Assembly (NCBI RefSeq): GCF_947500995.1
Contig: NZ_CANMUA010000009.1
Span: forward strand, 124,001 to 188,000
Direction: 5' to 3'
Length of the DNA stretch: 64,000 nt
DNA from: an uncultured Serinicoccus sp.
GTDB lineage: Bacteria; Actinomycetota; Actinomycetes; Actinomycetales; Dermatophilaceae
In this document: positions 26,244 through 34,806 of the stretch, one piece after another
How positions within the stretch are numbered: position 1 is the first letter of the stretch
How the letters are laid out: every line of letters starts with the position of its first letter
The notes under the pieces: model-generated
What the model was told of the DNA's origin: nothing
Seen by the model: the letters and a program-made list of their open reading frames with translations, nothing else
Database searches by the model: none
Program-made: the position numbers and the translations under genes

Positions 26244-27524
26244 ATGAGCACCATCGCCCCCCAGGTCGTCGAGCACGTCGCCGAGGTCGCCCGGGCCGCA
26301 CGCACCGCGGCCCGCCAGCTCGCGCTGCTCACCCGTGCCGAGAAGGACGCCGCCCTGCTCGCGCTCGCGGACGCCGTCGACGCCGGCGCGGACCGGGTGG
26401 TGCAGGCCAACCAGGAGGACCTGGAGCGCGGCCGCGCCGCCGGACTGCCGGAGAACCTGCTGGACCGTCTCACCCTGGACGCGGACCGCACCCACGCCGT
26501 CGCGGACGCCCTGCGTCAGGTCGCCTCGCTGCCCGACCCCGTCGGCGAGGTGGTGCGGGGGTCCACCCTGGCCAACGGGCTGCAGATCCGCCAGGTGCGC
26601 GTCCCCATGGGGGTGGTGGGCATGATCTACGAAGCCCGCCCCAACGTCACGGTCGACGCGGCCGGGCTGGGGCTCAAGAGCGGCAACGCCGTCATCCTGC
26701 GCGGCGGGTCCGCCGCCGGGTCCACCAACGCCGCCCTCGTCGCCATCCTGCGGGCCGGCCTGGAGGAGCGGGGGATCTCGCCCGACGCCGTCAACCTGCT
26801 CTCCGAGGGCGGCCACGACGCCGCGCGGGCCCTCATGACCGCCCGCGGACTCGTCGACCTCGTCATCCCCCGCGGCGGCGCCAGCCTCATCCAGACGGTC
26901 GTCACCGAGTCGACGGTGCCGGTCATCGAGACCGGCATCGGCAACTGCCACGTCGTCGTCGACGCCAGCGCCGACCCCGACATGGCGGTCTCGATCGTCA
27001 CCAACTCCAAGACGCACCGCACCTCGGTGTGCAACGCGGCCGAGTCCCTCCTGGTCCACCGTGACGCCGCCGAGCGGGTGCTGCCCGGTGTCATGGAGCA
27101 GCTGGCGGCCGCCGGGGTGACGGTGCACGGTGACGAGCAGACGAGACGGTATGCCGAGGCCGCCGGGGCGGCGTACCAGCCGATCACCGACGAGGACGAC
27201 GACACCGAGTTCCTCTCCCTGGACATCTCGGCCAGGGTCGTCGAGGACCTGGACGCCGCCATCGCCCACGTCCAGGAGCACACCAGCGGCCACACCGAGG
27301 CCATCGTGACGGCCGACCGTGCGGCCGCGCGCCGGTTCACCACCGAGGTCGACGCCGCCGCGGTGCTGGTCAACGCCTCCACCCGGTTCACCGACGGCGG
27401 AGAGTTCGGCTTCGGTGCCGAGATCGGCATCTCCACGCAGAAGCTGCACGCCCGCGGACCCATGGCGCTGCCGGAGCTGACGACGACCAAGTGGGTCGTC
27501 GAGGGCGACGGCCAGGTGCGCTGA
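26244..27524 (+). CDS. proA: Gamma-glutamyl phosphate reductase
   Basis: ProA reduces gamma-glutamyl phosphate to glutamate semialdehyde with NADPH, the second step to proline. The 426-residue product has [20 protein letters not shown] and LILRGGSA-like [13 protein letters not shown]. The catalytic Cys lies in [39 protein letters not shown] closes the aldehyde dehydrogenase fold. AGGAGG is just before the ATG. It pairs with proB on the same strand. Confidence 0.96.
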   Translation: MSTIAPQVVEHVAEVARAARTAARQLALLTRAEKDAALLALADAVDAGADRVVQANQEDLERGRAAGLPENLLDRLTLDADRTHAVADALRQVASLPDPVGEVVRGSTLANGLQIRQVRVPMGVVGMIYEARPNVTVDAAGLGLKSGNAVILRGGSAAGSTNAALVAILRAGLEERGISPDAVNLLSEGGHDAARALMTARGLVDLVIPRGGASLIQTVVTESTVPVIETGIGNCHVVVDASADPDMAVSIVTNSKTHRTSVCNAAESLLVHRDAAERVLPGVMEQLAAAGVTVHGDEQTRRYAEAAGAAYQPITDEDDDTEFLSLDISARVVEDLDAAIAHVQEHTSGHTEAIVTADRAAARRFTTEVDAAAVLVNASTRFTDGGEFGFGAEIGISTQKLHARGPMALPELTTTKWVVEGDGQVR

Positions 27525-27551
27525 GCCGCCCTGGCACCGCGTGCCGCCAGG

Positions 27552-27557
27552 TACAGT
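27552..27557 (+). promoter_or_regulatory. -10 box for the small membrane protein gene
   Basis: TACAGT ends seven bases before ATG at 27565, with no ribosome binding site between, again consistent with a leaderless transcript. Confidence 0.4.
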
Positions 27558-27564
27558 GGTCCCC

Positions 27565-27789
27565 ATGTCGCCTGCGCTGAGCCTGCACCTCCTCGCCGCC
27601 GCCGAGGAAGGCGGACACCACGTCGTCAACGAGCTGCCGTTCCCGCCGATCATGTTCGGCGTCATCGCCATGCTCGCCTTCATCCTGCTGCTGGGCTTCC
27701 TCTGGACCTTCCGCAACACCCTGGCCCTGGACCCGCACGGGGTGGCCGACGCGCACCACAACCCCGACATGGGCCGAGACCAGCACTGA
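27565..27789 (+). CDS. Small single-pass membrane protein, function unknown
   Basis: The 74-residue product has a short N-terminal part with HH near 18-19, one clear membrane helix at about 29-49 ([18 protein letters not shown]) and a His/Asp-rich tail ([13 protein letters not shown]). I do not recognise a functional family. ATG at 27565 is chosen because a -10-like TACAGT ends seven bases upstream; an in-frame GTG at 27541 would include that box. Its stop shares one base with the nadD start (TGATG), so it probably precedes nadD in one transcript. A conserved position between proA and nadD would suggest a real gene, which comparison can test. Confidence 0.7.
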   Translation: MSPALSLHLLAAAEEGGHHVVNELPFPPIMFGVIAMLAFILLLGFLWTFRNTLALDPHGVADAHHNPDMGRDQH

Positions 27790-28373
27790 TGCGGCTCGGA
27801 GTGATGGGTGGGACCTTCGACCCCATCCACCACGGCCACCTCGTGGCCGCGAGCGAGGCGGCCCATCTCCTCGGGCTCGACGAGGTGCTCTTCGTCCCCA
27901 CCGGGCAGCCCTACCGCAAGGACGCGAGCGAGGTGACCGACGCCGAGCACCGCTACCTCATGACGGTCATCGCGACCGCGTCCAACCCCAGCTTCACCGT
28001 CAGCCGGGTGGACGTGGACCGCGAGGGCCCCACCTACACCCTGGACACCCTGCGCGACCTGCGGGACGAACGCCCGGACGACGAGCTGTTCTTCATCACC
28101 GGTGCCGACGCGCTGGCCCAGATCCTGTCCTGGAAGGGTGTCTCCCAGCTGTGGGAGCTCGCCCACTTCGTCGGGGTCACCCGCCCGGGGCACGTCCTCA
28201 CCGACGCCGGACTGCCGGAGGACAAGGTGACCCTCCTGGAGGTCCCGGCGATGGCCATCAGCTCCACCGGGTGCCGTGAACGCACCGCGCAGGGCGAGCC
28301 GGTGTGGTACCTCGTGCCCGACGGCGTCGTCCAGTACATCGGCAAGTACGACCTCTACCGGAAGGACCCCTGA
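27789..28373 (+). CDS. nadD: Nicotinate-nucleotide adenylyltransferase
   Basis: NadD adenylates nicotinate mononucleotide to deamido-NAD in NAD synthesis. The 194-residue product opens with [18 protein letters not shown], the phosphate-binding and (H/T)xGH region. The C-terminal ISSTGCRER matches the ISSTxxR motif. Segments [15 protein letters not shown] and YTLDTLRDL are also typical. It starts within the stop of the small membrane protein gene and ends next to the rsfS start (TGAGTG). nadD-rsfS is a common bacterial pairing. Confidence 0.95.
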   Translation: MRLGVMGGTFDPIHHGHLVAASEAAHLLGLDEVLFVPTGQPYRKDASEVTDAEHRYLMTVIATASNPSFTVSRVDVDREGPTYTLDTLRDLRDERPDDELFFITGADALAQILSWKGVSQLWELAHFVGVTRPGHVLTDAGLPEDKVTLLEVPAMAISSTGCRERTAQGEPVWYLVPDGVVQYIGKYDLYRKDP

Positions 28374-28757
28374 GTGGCAGCCACCCCACGTGCCGTCGAG
28401 CTGGCCCAGGCCGCGGCGGCCGCGGCCCAGGACAAGCTGGCCCAGGACGTCGTCGGTCTCGACGTGTCCGGCCAGCTCGCCCTGACCGACGTCTTCGTCA
28501 TCGCCTCGGCCCCCAACGAGCGACAGGTCGGCGCCGTCGTGGACGCCGTCGAGGAGCGGCTGCTGCAGCTGGGCGCCAAGCCGCTGCGCCGCGAGGGCCA
28601 GCACGAGGGGCGGTGGGTGCTGCTCGACTTCAGCGACATCGTCGTGCACGTCATGCACGCCGAGGACCGGGAGTTCTACGACCTCGAGCGGCTCTGGAAG
28701 GACTGCCCGCACGTGCTGGACGCCACCGCTGCTCCGGCCGCCCCCGACGAGGCCTGA
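28374..28757 (+). CDS. rsfS: Ribosome silencing factor RsfS
   Basis: RsfS binds L14 and blocks subunit joining when nutrients are scarce. The 127-residue product has VVGLDVSGQLALTDVFVIAS, APNERQVGAVVDAVEERL, and WVLLDFSDIVVHVMHAEDRE with FYDLERLW, the family signature. The GTG start immediately follows the nadD stop. The histidine phosphatase gene follows after eight bases, so nadD, rsfS and that gene probably share a transcript. Confidence 0.95.
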   Translation: MAATPRAVELAQAAAAAAQDKLAQDVVGLDVSGQLALTDVFVIASAPNERQVGAVVDAVEERLLQLGAKPLRREGQHEGRWVLLDFSDIVVHVMHAEDREFYDLERLWKDCPHVLDATAAPAAPDEA

Positions 28758-28765
28758 GCAGGGGT

Positions 28766-29413
28766 ATGCGGCGGGTCATCGTCTGGAGGCACGGCGAGAC
28801 GGCGCACAACGCCGGCGGCGTGTTCCAGGGGCAGCTGGACACCGAGCTCTCCGAGCGCGGCCGCGAGCAGGCGCGCCGGGCGGCGCGCGCCCTCGCCGGG
28901 CGCGGTGCCGCACGTCTCGTCTCCTCCGACCTCCTGCGCGCCCGGCAGACCGCCTCCGAGCTGGCGGCGGTGACCGGCCTCGAGGTCGAGCCGGACGAGC
29001 GGCTGCGCGAGATCCACGTCGGTCGCTGGCAGGGCCTGACCCACGCCGAGGTGACCTCCCGCTACCCGCAGGCCCAGCTGGCCCTCGAGCGCGGTGAGGA
29101 CGTCGTCCGGGGGGAGACGGGGGAGCGGCTCGCCGACGTCGCAGCCCGCACCCACGCCGCCTTCGAGGACGTCGTCGCCGGGCTGCACGAGCACGGCACC
29201 GCGGTGCTGGCCACCCACGGCCTGGCGACCCGCGCCCTGGTGTGCGCGGTGGTGGGCCTCGACGTGGCCCAGGCCTCCCAAGCCCTCGTGGGCCTGCGCA
29301 ACTGCCACTGGGCCGACCTCGTCGAGCACCCCACCGGGTGGCGGCTGGAGACGTGGAACACCGGTGCCCCGGACGCCCCCGCGGCGGGGACCATCGCCCA
29401 CCCCGTGCCGTGA
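28766..29413 (+). CDS. Histidine phosphatase family protein (phosphoglycerate mutase-like)
   Basis: The 215-residue product has the RHG catalytic motif at its start (VIVWRHGETAHNAGG), FQGQLDTELSERG, SDLLRARQTA and the second catalytic His in LATHGLATRALV. Such enzymes are phosphatases or mutases using a phosphohistidine. In mycobacteria the gene next to rsfS and nadD encodes glucosyl-3-phosphoglycerate phosphatase (GpgP), so that is a candidate role by position. The ATG at 28766 is used; the longer open frame upstream only covers rsfS. It precedes the tRNA-Ala gene. Confidence 0.88.
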   Translation: MRRVIVWRHGETAHNAGGVFQGQLDTELSERGREQARRAARALAGRGAARLVSSDLLRARQTASELAAVTGLEVEPDERLREIHVGRWQGLTHAEVTSRYPQAQLALERGEDVVRGETGERLADVAARTHAAFEDVVAGLHEHGTAVLATHGLATRALVCAVVGLDVAQASQALVGLRNCHWADLVEHPTGWRLETWNTGAPDAPAAGTIAHPVP

Positions 29414-29421
29414 GCAGGGAT

Positions 29422-29451
29422 TTGGCGATTGCCGAACCCGCTGGGTAAAGT
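29422..29451 (+). promoter_or_regulatory. Promoter of the tRNA-Ala gene
   Basis: TTGGCG at 29422-29427 and TAAAGT at 29446-29451 are separated by 18 bases. The expected start is about 18 bases before the tRNA. Confidence 0.6.
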
Positions 29452-29475
29452 AGCGGAGTCCTCACGGGGCGACCC

Positions 29476-29550
<75 letters not shown>

Positions 29551-29556
29551 GGATCA

Positions 29557-29582
29557 GGGCCGGGCACCCAGGTGCCCGGCCC
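29557..29582 (+). terminator. Rho-independent terminator of tRNA-Ala
   Basis: GGGCCGGGCACC (29557-29568) pairs perfectly with GGTGCCCGGCCC (29571-29582), followed by TTCTCGTT. It is one of the few hairpins here with a T-rich tail. Confidence 0.8.
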
Positions 29583-29608
29583 TTCTCGTTGCCGCAGAGA
29601 GGTGTGCC

Positions 29609-30853
29609 GTGGCCAGGCGGGGTGGTGCAGGTGCCGTCGACCCGGGGTTCCGGCTGCGGGACGTCGCGCTCCCCGCCTTCGCCCCCACGGTCGTCAACGC
29701 CGTCGGTCTGGGCGCCATCACCCCCGTGCTGGCCCTGCTCGCGCGTGACCTGGGGGCCAGCATCGGCGAGGCCGCCTTCGTCGTGGCCCTGCTCGGGGTG
29801 GGCAGCCTGCTGGGCGCTCTGCCCGCGGGGGCGCTCGTCGCCAGGATCGGGGAGCGGCGGGCCATGGTGCTCGCGGGCGTGGCCGACGCGCTGGCCCTCG
29901 TCGTCGTCGCCCTGGCGCCCTCGCTGGTGGTGCTGGGTGCGGGGGTCGTTGCCAGCGGGATGACCTGGGCGGTGTTCCTGCTGGCCCGGCAGGGCTTCCT
30001 CATCGTCGTCGCCCCCGTCCACCTGCGGGCCCGGGCCATGTCGACGCTCGGCGGCTCGCACCGCATCGGGGGGTTCCTCGGTCCGGTCCTCGGCGGCGTG
30101 CTGCTGGCGGTGACGGGGGAGCTGCGCTCGGTCTTCTGGCTGGCGGCAGCGATGGCCCTGCTCTCCGCCGTCGTCGTGCAGCTGGCGCCGGACCTCACGG
30201 CCGGGCACGAGCGCGCCGCGCGGGCAGACGGCGCCCGTCCCGCCCGCGTGCTGGCCGTGCTGCGACACCACTGGCGCACCCTGGCCTCGGTCGGCAGCGC
30301 GGTCGTCGTCATCTCCGGGGCGCGGTCCCTGCGGATGGTCCTGCTGCCGCTGTGGGCCGACCACGTGGGGATCTCCGCCGCGACGACCTCGCTCGTCTTC
30401 GGGGCCGCGGCCCTGCTGGAGATCTGCCTCTTCTACCCCGCGGGATGGGCCATGGACCGGGCCGGCCGCACCGTCGTGGCCGTGCCCGTGGTCGCGCTCA
30501 TCGGGCTGGGGGTGGTGCTGCTGCCGCTCGCCGGCGCCGTCACCGGGTTCACCCTGCTGGCGCTGCTCATGGCGGTCGGCAACGGGCTCGGCTCCGGGAT
30601 CGTCATGACGTTGGGGGCCGACACGGCCCCGGAGGAGGGCCGGGCGCAGTACCTCGGTGGCTACCGGCTCGCGGGGGACGTCGGCGGGCTCGGGGGCCCG
30701 CTGCTCGTGTCCGGGCTCTCGCTCGTGGTCCCGCTCGCCGCGGTCTGCGTCGTCGTGGGCTCCCTCTGCCTGCTCGGCACCGGTTGGGTGGCGCACCGGG
30801 TCGGCCGCATCGACCGCCGACGCCGGGTCCGGGTGGCTCAGAGCGCGGGGTAG
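29609..30853 (+). CDS. MFS transporter
   Basis: The 414-residue product has twelve likely membrane segments with the MFS loop 2-3 region AGALVARIGERRAMVLAGV and a second half starting near RTLASVGSAVVV. The pattern resembles drug or sugar efflux MFS proteins, but the substrate is not predictable. GTG at 29609 is chosen as it gives a short Arg/Gly N-terminus before the first helix and follows GAGAGG; the open frame upstream covers the tRNA. Its last 16 bases overlap the end of the convergent PemK-like gene. Confidence 0.85.
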   Translation: MARRGGAGAVDPGFRLRDVALPAFAPTVVNAVGLGAITPVLALLARDLGASIGEAAFVVALLGVGSLLGALPAGALVARIGERRAMVLAGVADALALVVVALAPSLVVLGAGVVASGMTWAVFLLARQGFLIVVAPVHLRARAMSTLGGSHRIGGFLGPVLGGVLLAVTGELRSVFWLAAAMALLSAVVVQLAPDLTAGHERAARADGARPARVLAVLRHHWRTLASVGSAVVVISGARSLRMVLLPLWADHVGISAATTSLVFGAAALLEICLFYPAGWAMDRAGRTVVAVPVVALIGLGVVLLPLAGAVTGFTLLALLMAVGNGLGSGIVMTLGADTAPEEGRAQYLGGYRLAGDVGGLGGPLLVSGLSLVVPLAAVCVVVGSLCLLGTGWVAHRVGRIDRRRRVRVAQSAG

Positions 30854-31338
30854 TGCCGGCGGACCTGCGCCACGACGCGGTCGAAGATCACCCGGTCCAG
30901 CTGTGCCCCCGTGCGGCGCACCGCGCTGGGCTCCAGCCGCAGCAGCCGGTCGACCCGGGCCTCGCTGGGCCGCCGCCGGTGGTCCCACCCGCCGCTGCCG
31001 ACGTCGATCCAGTGTCGTCCCGCCCTGGCCTCCTGCGCGGCGTCGCGGTCGTGGTCCTGGCTGGTCAGCTGCAGGGCCAGCAGCAGGGGACCCTCCCGGC
31101 CGATGACGAGCACCGGGCGGTCCTTGCCCTGGCTCGCGTCCTCCTCGTACGGCACCCACGCCCACACCACCTCGCCCGGGTCCGCCCGGTCGTCCGCGAC
31201 GGGGGCGTAGCCCAACCGGGCGCCGGTGCCCGGGCCGGGCCGGGGGCCGTCCGTCCCGTCCCGCTGCCGCCGCGTCGTCGCGCGCCCCGCCGTCCGGGCG
31301 GCACGCAGCAGCACCCGGCCCACGTCCCGTGCCCTCAT
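30838..31338 (-). CDS. PemK/MazF-like protein
   Basis: The 166-residue product has the MazF/PemK SH3-like core: GEVVWAWVPYEEDASQGKDR, PVLVIGREGPLLLALQLTS and a later DWIDVG-like HWIDVGSGGWD region. A basic N-terminal extension of about 60 residues precedes it. MazF/PemK proteins are endoribonuclease toxins, but solitary actinobacterial members with such extensions are common and may not be toxins. No antitoxin-sized gene is next to it; instead its ATG overlaps the iclR stop by four bases (ATGA). The activity is therefore uncertain. Confidence 0.75.
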   Translation of the reverse strand: MRARDVGRVLLRAARTAGRATTRRQRDGTDGPRPGPGTGARLGYAPVADDRADPGEVVWAWVPYEEDASQGKDRPVLVIGREGPLLLALQLTSQDHDRDAAQEARAGRHWIDVGSGGWDHRRRPSEARVDRLLRLEPSAVRRTGAQLDRVIFDRVVAQVRRHYPAL

Positions 31339-32084
31339 GACGCGTCGCCCAGACCGCCGGCGATGCGCCGCAGCACGGGGACGACCTCGCGGGCCCGCTC
31401 GCGGGTGAGCCGCTCGGTGGGCCCGCTGACCGACAGGGCCACCTCGAGCCCGCCGACCGGCACCGGCACCGCCACGCACCGCACCCCGAGCTCCTGCTCC
31501 TCGTCGTCGAGCGCGAAGCCCTGCTCGCGGACGGCGGCCAGCTCGGTGGTGAGCGCCGCCACGGTGGTGAGGGTATGCCGTGTCCTCGCCTCCAGCGGCC
31601 GGTGCGCCAGGAGCTCGGGCCACGTGTCGCCGGGGCGCGCGGCGAGCGCGACCTTGCCGACCGCGGTGGAGTGCAACGGCACCCGGCGGCCGACCTCGGC
31701 GAAGATCCGCAGGGTGTGGGGGGAGGGGGACTGCGCGACGTAGACCATGGCCTCCCCCTCCCGCACCGCCAGGTTGGCGGTCTCCCCGGTCTCCACGACG
31801 GCCTCGCGCAGCGCCGGAGCAGCCGCCGTGCCCAGGGCCCGGTAGGACGCGTCACCCACCCGCAGGGCCGCCGGGCCGACGGCGTACCGCCGGTCGGCGT
31901 CCTGCCGGACCCACCCGCGTGCGGCCAGCCCGGAGACGAGGCGGTGCGTCGTGCCGGGCGCCAGGCCCACCTCGCGGGCGATCTCGGTGACCCCGAGGGG
32001 GGAGGTGCTCGCGAGCAGCTCGACGATGTCGAGGGCGCGGTCGACGGACTGCACGCCGCGGGGCCGCTCGTGGTCGCGGATCAT
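31335..32084 (-). CDS. IclR family transcriptional regulator
   Basis: The 249-residue protein has an N-terminal winged helix (about 8-65: VQSVDRALDIVELLASTSPL, VTEIAREVGLAPGTTHRLVS) and a C-terminal effector domain with RIFAEVGRRVPLHSTAVGK, the IclR-type signature. ATG at 32084 overlaps the glcF stop (ATGA). As the gene sits in the aceB-glcDEF unit and IclR-family members often sense glyoxylate or related acids, it is the likely regulator of this unit. A matching palindrome lies at the aceB promoter (37968-37984). Confidence 0.92.
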   Translation of the reverse strand: MIRDHERPRGVQSVDRALDIVELLASTSPLGVTEIAREVGLAPGTTHRLVSGLAARGWVRQDADRRYAVGPAALRVGDASYRALGTAAAPALREAVVETGETANLAVREGEAMVYVAQSPSPHTLRIFAEVGRRVPLHSTAVGKVALAARPGDTWPELLAHRPLEARTRHTLTTVAALTTELAAVREQGFALDDEEQELGVRCVAVPVPVGGLEVALSVSGPTERLTRERAREVVPVLRRIAGGLGDAS

Positions 32085-33502
32085 CGGTCCGTGCCCTCCC
32101 CCCGCGGTCCTGACGACGTTCCGGGCAGCGGGACCCCGCGGATGGACGCGTCCAGCACCACCGCCGTGTGGACGAAGGGCACCGGGTGCCCGGCGCGTTC
32201 GAGCGCCCGGCTGATCTGCATGAGGCACCCGGGGTTGGCGGTGACGACGAGCCCGGCCCCGGTGCGCAGGATGCTCGCGGCCTTGCGGTCGCCGAGCTCG
32301 GTCGCCGGCTCGGGCTGGAGGATGTTGTAGACGCCCGCGGACCCGCAGCAGATCTCCCCGTCCGGGATCTCGACGAGATCCACCCCCGGTATGCCGCCGA
32401 GCAGCTCGCGCGGGGCGTCCATCACGCCCTGGGCGTGCCGCAGGTGGCAGGCGTCGTGGTAGGCAAGGGTGACGGGCGAGGTGGTCGTGGTCAGCGGGTG
32501 CCGCGGAGCCACGGGACCCAGCTCGACGAGGAGCTCGGCGAGGTCGCGCACCCGCTCGGCGAAGGCCCGGGCGCGGACGGCGTAGTCCGGGTCGTCGGCG
32601 AGCAGCTCGGCATACTCCTTCATCGTGGACCCGCATCCGGCGGAGTTGACGACGACGACGTCGACCCCGGCCTCGTCGAAGGTGTCGACGAGGCGCCGGG
32701 CGAAGGACCGGCCCTCCTCCTCGCGGCCGGTGTGCACCGAGAGCGCGCCGCAGCAGCCCTGGGTGGCGGGGGCGACCACCTCGCACCCCTCCGCGGCGAG
32801 CACCCGGACGGTCGCGGCGTTGACCTCCCCGAAGAACTCGCGCTGCACGCACCCGGTCAGCATCCCCACCACCGCGCGGCGGGGCCCCTGCGCCGGGGTG
32901 CGGGGCGGCACGGTGACCCTGGGGCCCAGCGGCGGCGCCAGGGACTGCATGACCTCCAGCCCAGGGCTGACCCGGCCCACCAGGCCGGTCCGGCGCAGCA
33001 GGCCGAGGACGCCCGAGCGCTGCGCGGCGCGCAACGGCCCCCGCAGCAGCCGCAGCCGGGCGGGGTAGGGGAAGAGGGCGAAGATGAGCGCGCGCAGGGC
33101 GCGGTCACGACGGGGCCGGGTGACCCGGCGCTCGACCTGGGCCCGGGTCTGCTCCAGGAGGCGGTCGTAGCGCACCCCCGAGGGGCAGCTCGTCACGCAG
33201 GCCATGCAGCCGAGGCAGGCGTCGAGGTGCCCGACCGTCGCGGCGGTCAGGGGAGCCCCCTCGGAGGCGGACCGGATGAGGTCGATGCGGCCCCGGGGGC
33301 TGTCCATCTCCTCGCCCCAGAGCTGGTAGGTGGGGCAGGTGGTCAGGCAGAAGCCGCAGTGCACGCAGTCGTCGAGCAGGTCCGGGTCGGGCGGCCGCAG
33401 GGCGTCGAAGGCCGGGTCGGCCACGACGGGGGAGGCGGTCCCGCGGACCCGGGGCATCCCGAGCAGCGTGCGCCGGGGGCGGGGTCCGGGCTCGGCAGTC
33501 AT
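32081..33502 (-). CDS. glcF: Glycolate oxidase iron-sulfur subunit
   Basis: GlcF passes electrons from the flavin subunits of glycolate oxidase to the respiratory chain. The 473-residue product has two 4Fe-4S motifs, CVHCGFCLTTCP near 47 and CLGCMACVTSCP near 95. Two CCG heterodisulfide-reductase-type repeats follow (QGCCGALSVHTG and ICCGSAGVYN). ATG at 33502 is chosen because GGAGG is six bases upstream; GTG at 33505 also overlaps the glcE stop. It is the third subunit gene in glcD-glcE-glcF. Confidence 0.92.
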   Translation of the reverse strand: MTAEPGPRPRRTLLGMPRVRGTASPVVADPAFDALRPPDPDLLDDCVHCGFCLTTCPTYQLWGEEMDSPRGRIDLIRSASEGAPLTAATVGHLDACLGCMACVTSCPSGVRYDRLLEQTRAQVERRVTRPRRDRALRALIFALFPYPARLRLLRGPLRAAQRSGVLGLLRRTGLVGRVSPGLEVMQSLAPPLGPRVTVPPRTPAQGPRRAVVGMLTGCVQREFFGEVNAATVRVLAAEGCEVVAPATQGCCGALSVHTGREEEGRSFARRLVDTFDEAGVDVVVVNSAGCGSTMKEYAELLADDPDYAVRARAFAERVRDLAELLVELGPVAPRHPLTTTTSPVTLAYHDACHLRHAQGVMDAPRELLGGIPGVDLVEIPDGEICCGSAGVYNILQPEPATELGDRKAASILRTGAGLVVTANPGCLMQISRALERAGHPVPFVHTAVVLDASIRGVPLPGTSSGPRGEGTDR

Positions 33503-34806
33503 CACAGTCCTCCCACGAAGCGTCCGGGGGCCAGGGTGCGTCCGGGGTCGAACTGCGCCTTCACCCGGCGCATGAGCTCCAGCCCGGGCACCGGGCCCCA
33601 GGTGCCGGCCGGGTCGAGGGCGGACTTCACCGCGGGCGGGGCGTCGAGGACGACCGTGGACCCACCCAGGCCCGTCGTGGCCGCCCGCACCGCCGCCACC
33701 GCCTCCAGGACCGCCGGTACCGGGGTCGGCTCGGGCAGCGTGGCGCGCAGCGCGCCCACCCCGGCGGACCCGGTGACGGTGAGCCCGTGGTCGTTCGCGA
33801 CCTGCACCAGCTCGGGTATGCCGCTGAGCCGCGCGGTGACCGTGAGCAGGGTGGGCCGTCCCGCGACCTCCTCGTCGGTGGACCTGGGCGCGGCGCCCGG
33901 GACGACGGGGGCGACCTCCTGGAGGTCGGTGCGCTCGGGGTCGGCGACGGCGACGGCGTCACCGGCGAGACCGGGGGCGGACAGCTCGGCGGCGAGCAGG
34001 TCGGCCCGGCGCTGCGTGCTCCCGGGGCCGCCGCCCAGGCCGACCGACACCCGGACGTCCTTCCCCGGCCGGGCGTGCAGGTCGAGGGTGTGCGGCGCGA
34101 GCTGGCCGGCGACGAGGTGCGCGAGCACCGGTGCCAGGCGCCCCCGCGGCACGAGGGCGTGCACCTGGCGGACCTCCGACGGCTCGGGGTGCAGCCGCAC
34201 GGTGACCTCGGTGATGACCGCCAAGGTGCCGAAGGACCCGGTGACCAGCTTGCCGAGGTCGTAGCCCGCGACGTTCTTGACGACCTTGCCGCCGGCCCGG
34301 GCGACGGTCCCGTCGGCGAGCACGAGACGCACCCCGATGACGAGGTCGCGCAGCGGCCCCGCCCGCAGCCGCCGGGGTCCGGAGAGGTTCGTCGCCACCG
34401 CCCCGCCGAGGGTCGAACCGCCCGCCGTCGTCCCGCGCCCGACCGCGAGGTCGTCGACCACCAGCTCGTGCCGCGCCCCGGCGAGCAGGTGGCGCAGCCG
34501 GGACAGCGGCATACCGGCACCGGCCGTCGCGACGAGGTCGCCGCGGGAGTGCTCGACGAGCTGCGCCATCGCGCCCGTCTCCAGGACGACGTCCACCCGC
34601 TCCGGCGGACGCCCCCACCCCAGCTTGCTCCCGTGGCCGCGGACCACCACGGCCAGCCCGTGCGCCGAGCACGTCCGCAGCAGCGCGGAGGTCTCCTGCG
34701 CCGACGCCGGCCGCGCCACCACCTGGGACGGGACGCCGTCGACGGCGTCCTCGTCGCCGGCCGGCCGCACGGCGCAGGTCGCCGCGAGCAGGCGCTCGAT
34801 CGTCAT
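33502..34806 (-). CDS. glcE: Glycolate oxidase FAD-binding subunit GlcE
   Basis: GlcE is the smaller flavoprotein subunit of glycolate oxidase. The 434-residue product has an FAD_binding_4 domain (VVVRGHGSKLGWG, GRGTTAGGSTLGGAVATNLSG without the ending G here) and GGKVVKNVAGYDLGKLVTGS, a GlcE hallmark. The end LMRRVKAQFDPGRTLAPGRF is the flavoprotein C-terminal signature. The ATG at 34806 shares one base with the glcD stop (TGATG). It works with GlcD and GlcF to oxidise glycolate to glyoxylate. Confidence 0.92.
   Translation of the reverse strand: MTIERLLAATCAVRPAGDEDAVDGVPSQVVARPASAQETSALLRTCSAHGLAVVVRGHGSKLGWGRPPERVDVVLETGAMAQLVEHSRGDLVATAGAGMPLSRLRHLLAGARHELVVDDLAVGRGTTAGGSTLGGAVATNLSGPRRLRAGPLRDLVIGVRLVLADGTVARAGGKVVKNVAGYDLGKLVTGSFGTLAVITEVTVRLHPEPSEVRQVHALVPRGRLAPVLAHLVAGQLAPHTLDLHARPGKDVRVSVGLGGGPGSTQRRADLLAAELSAPGLAGDAVAVADPERTDLQEVAPVVPGAAPRSTDEEVAGRPTLLTVTARLSGIPELVQVANDHGLTVTGSAGVGALRATLPEPTPVPAVLEAVAAVRAATTGLGGSTVVLDAPPAVKSALDPAGTWGPVPGLELMRRVKAQFDPGRTLAPGRFVGGL

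Noticed and set aside
30838-31338. A toxin-antitoxin operon
   Set aside because: A PemK-like gene is present, but the neighbour is a full-length IclR regulator and no antitoxin-like small gene was seen.
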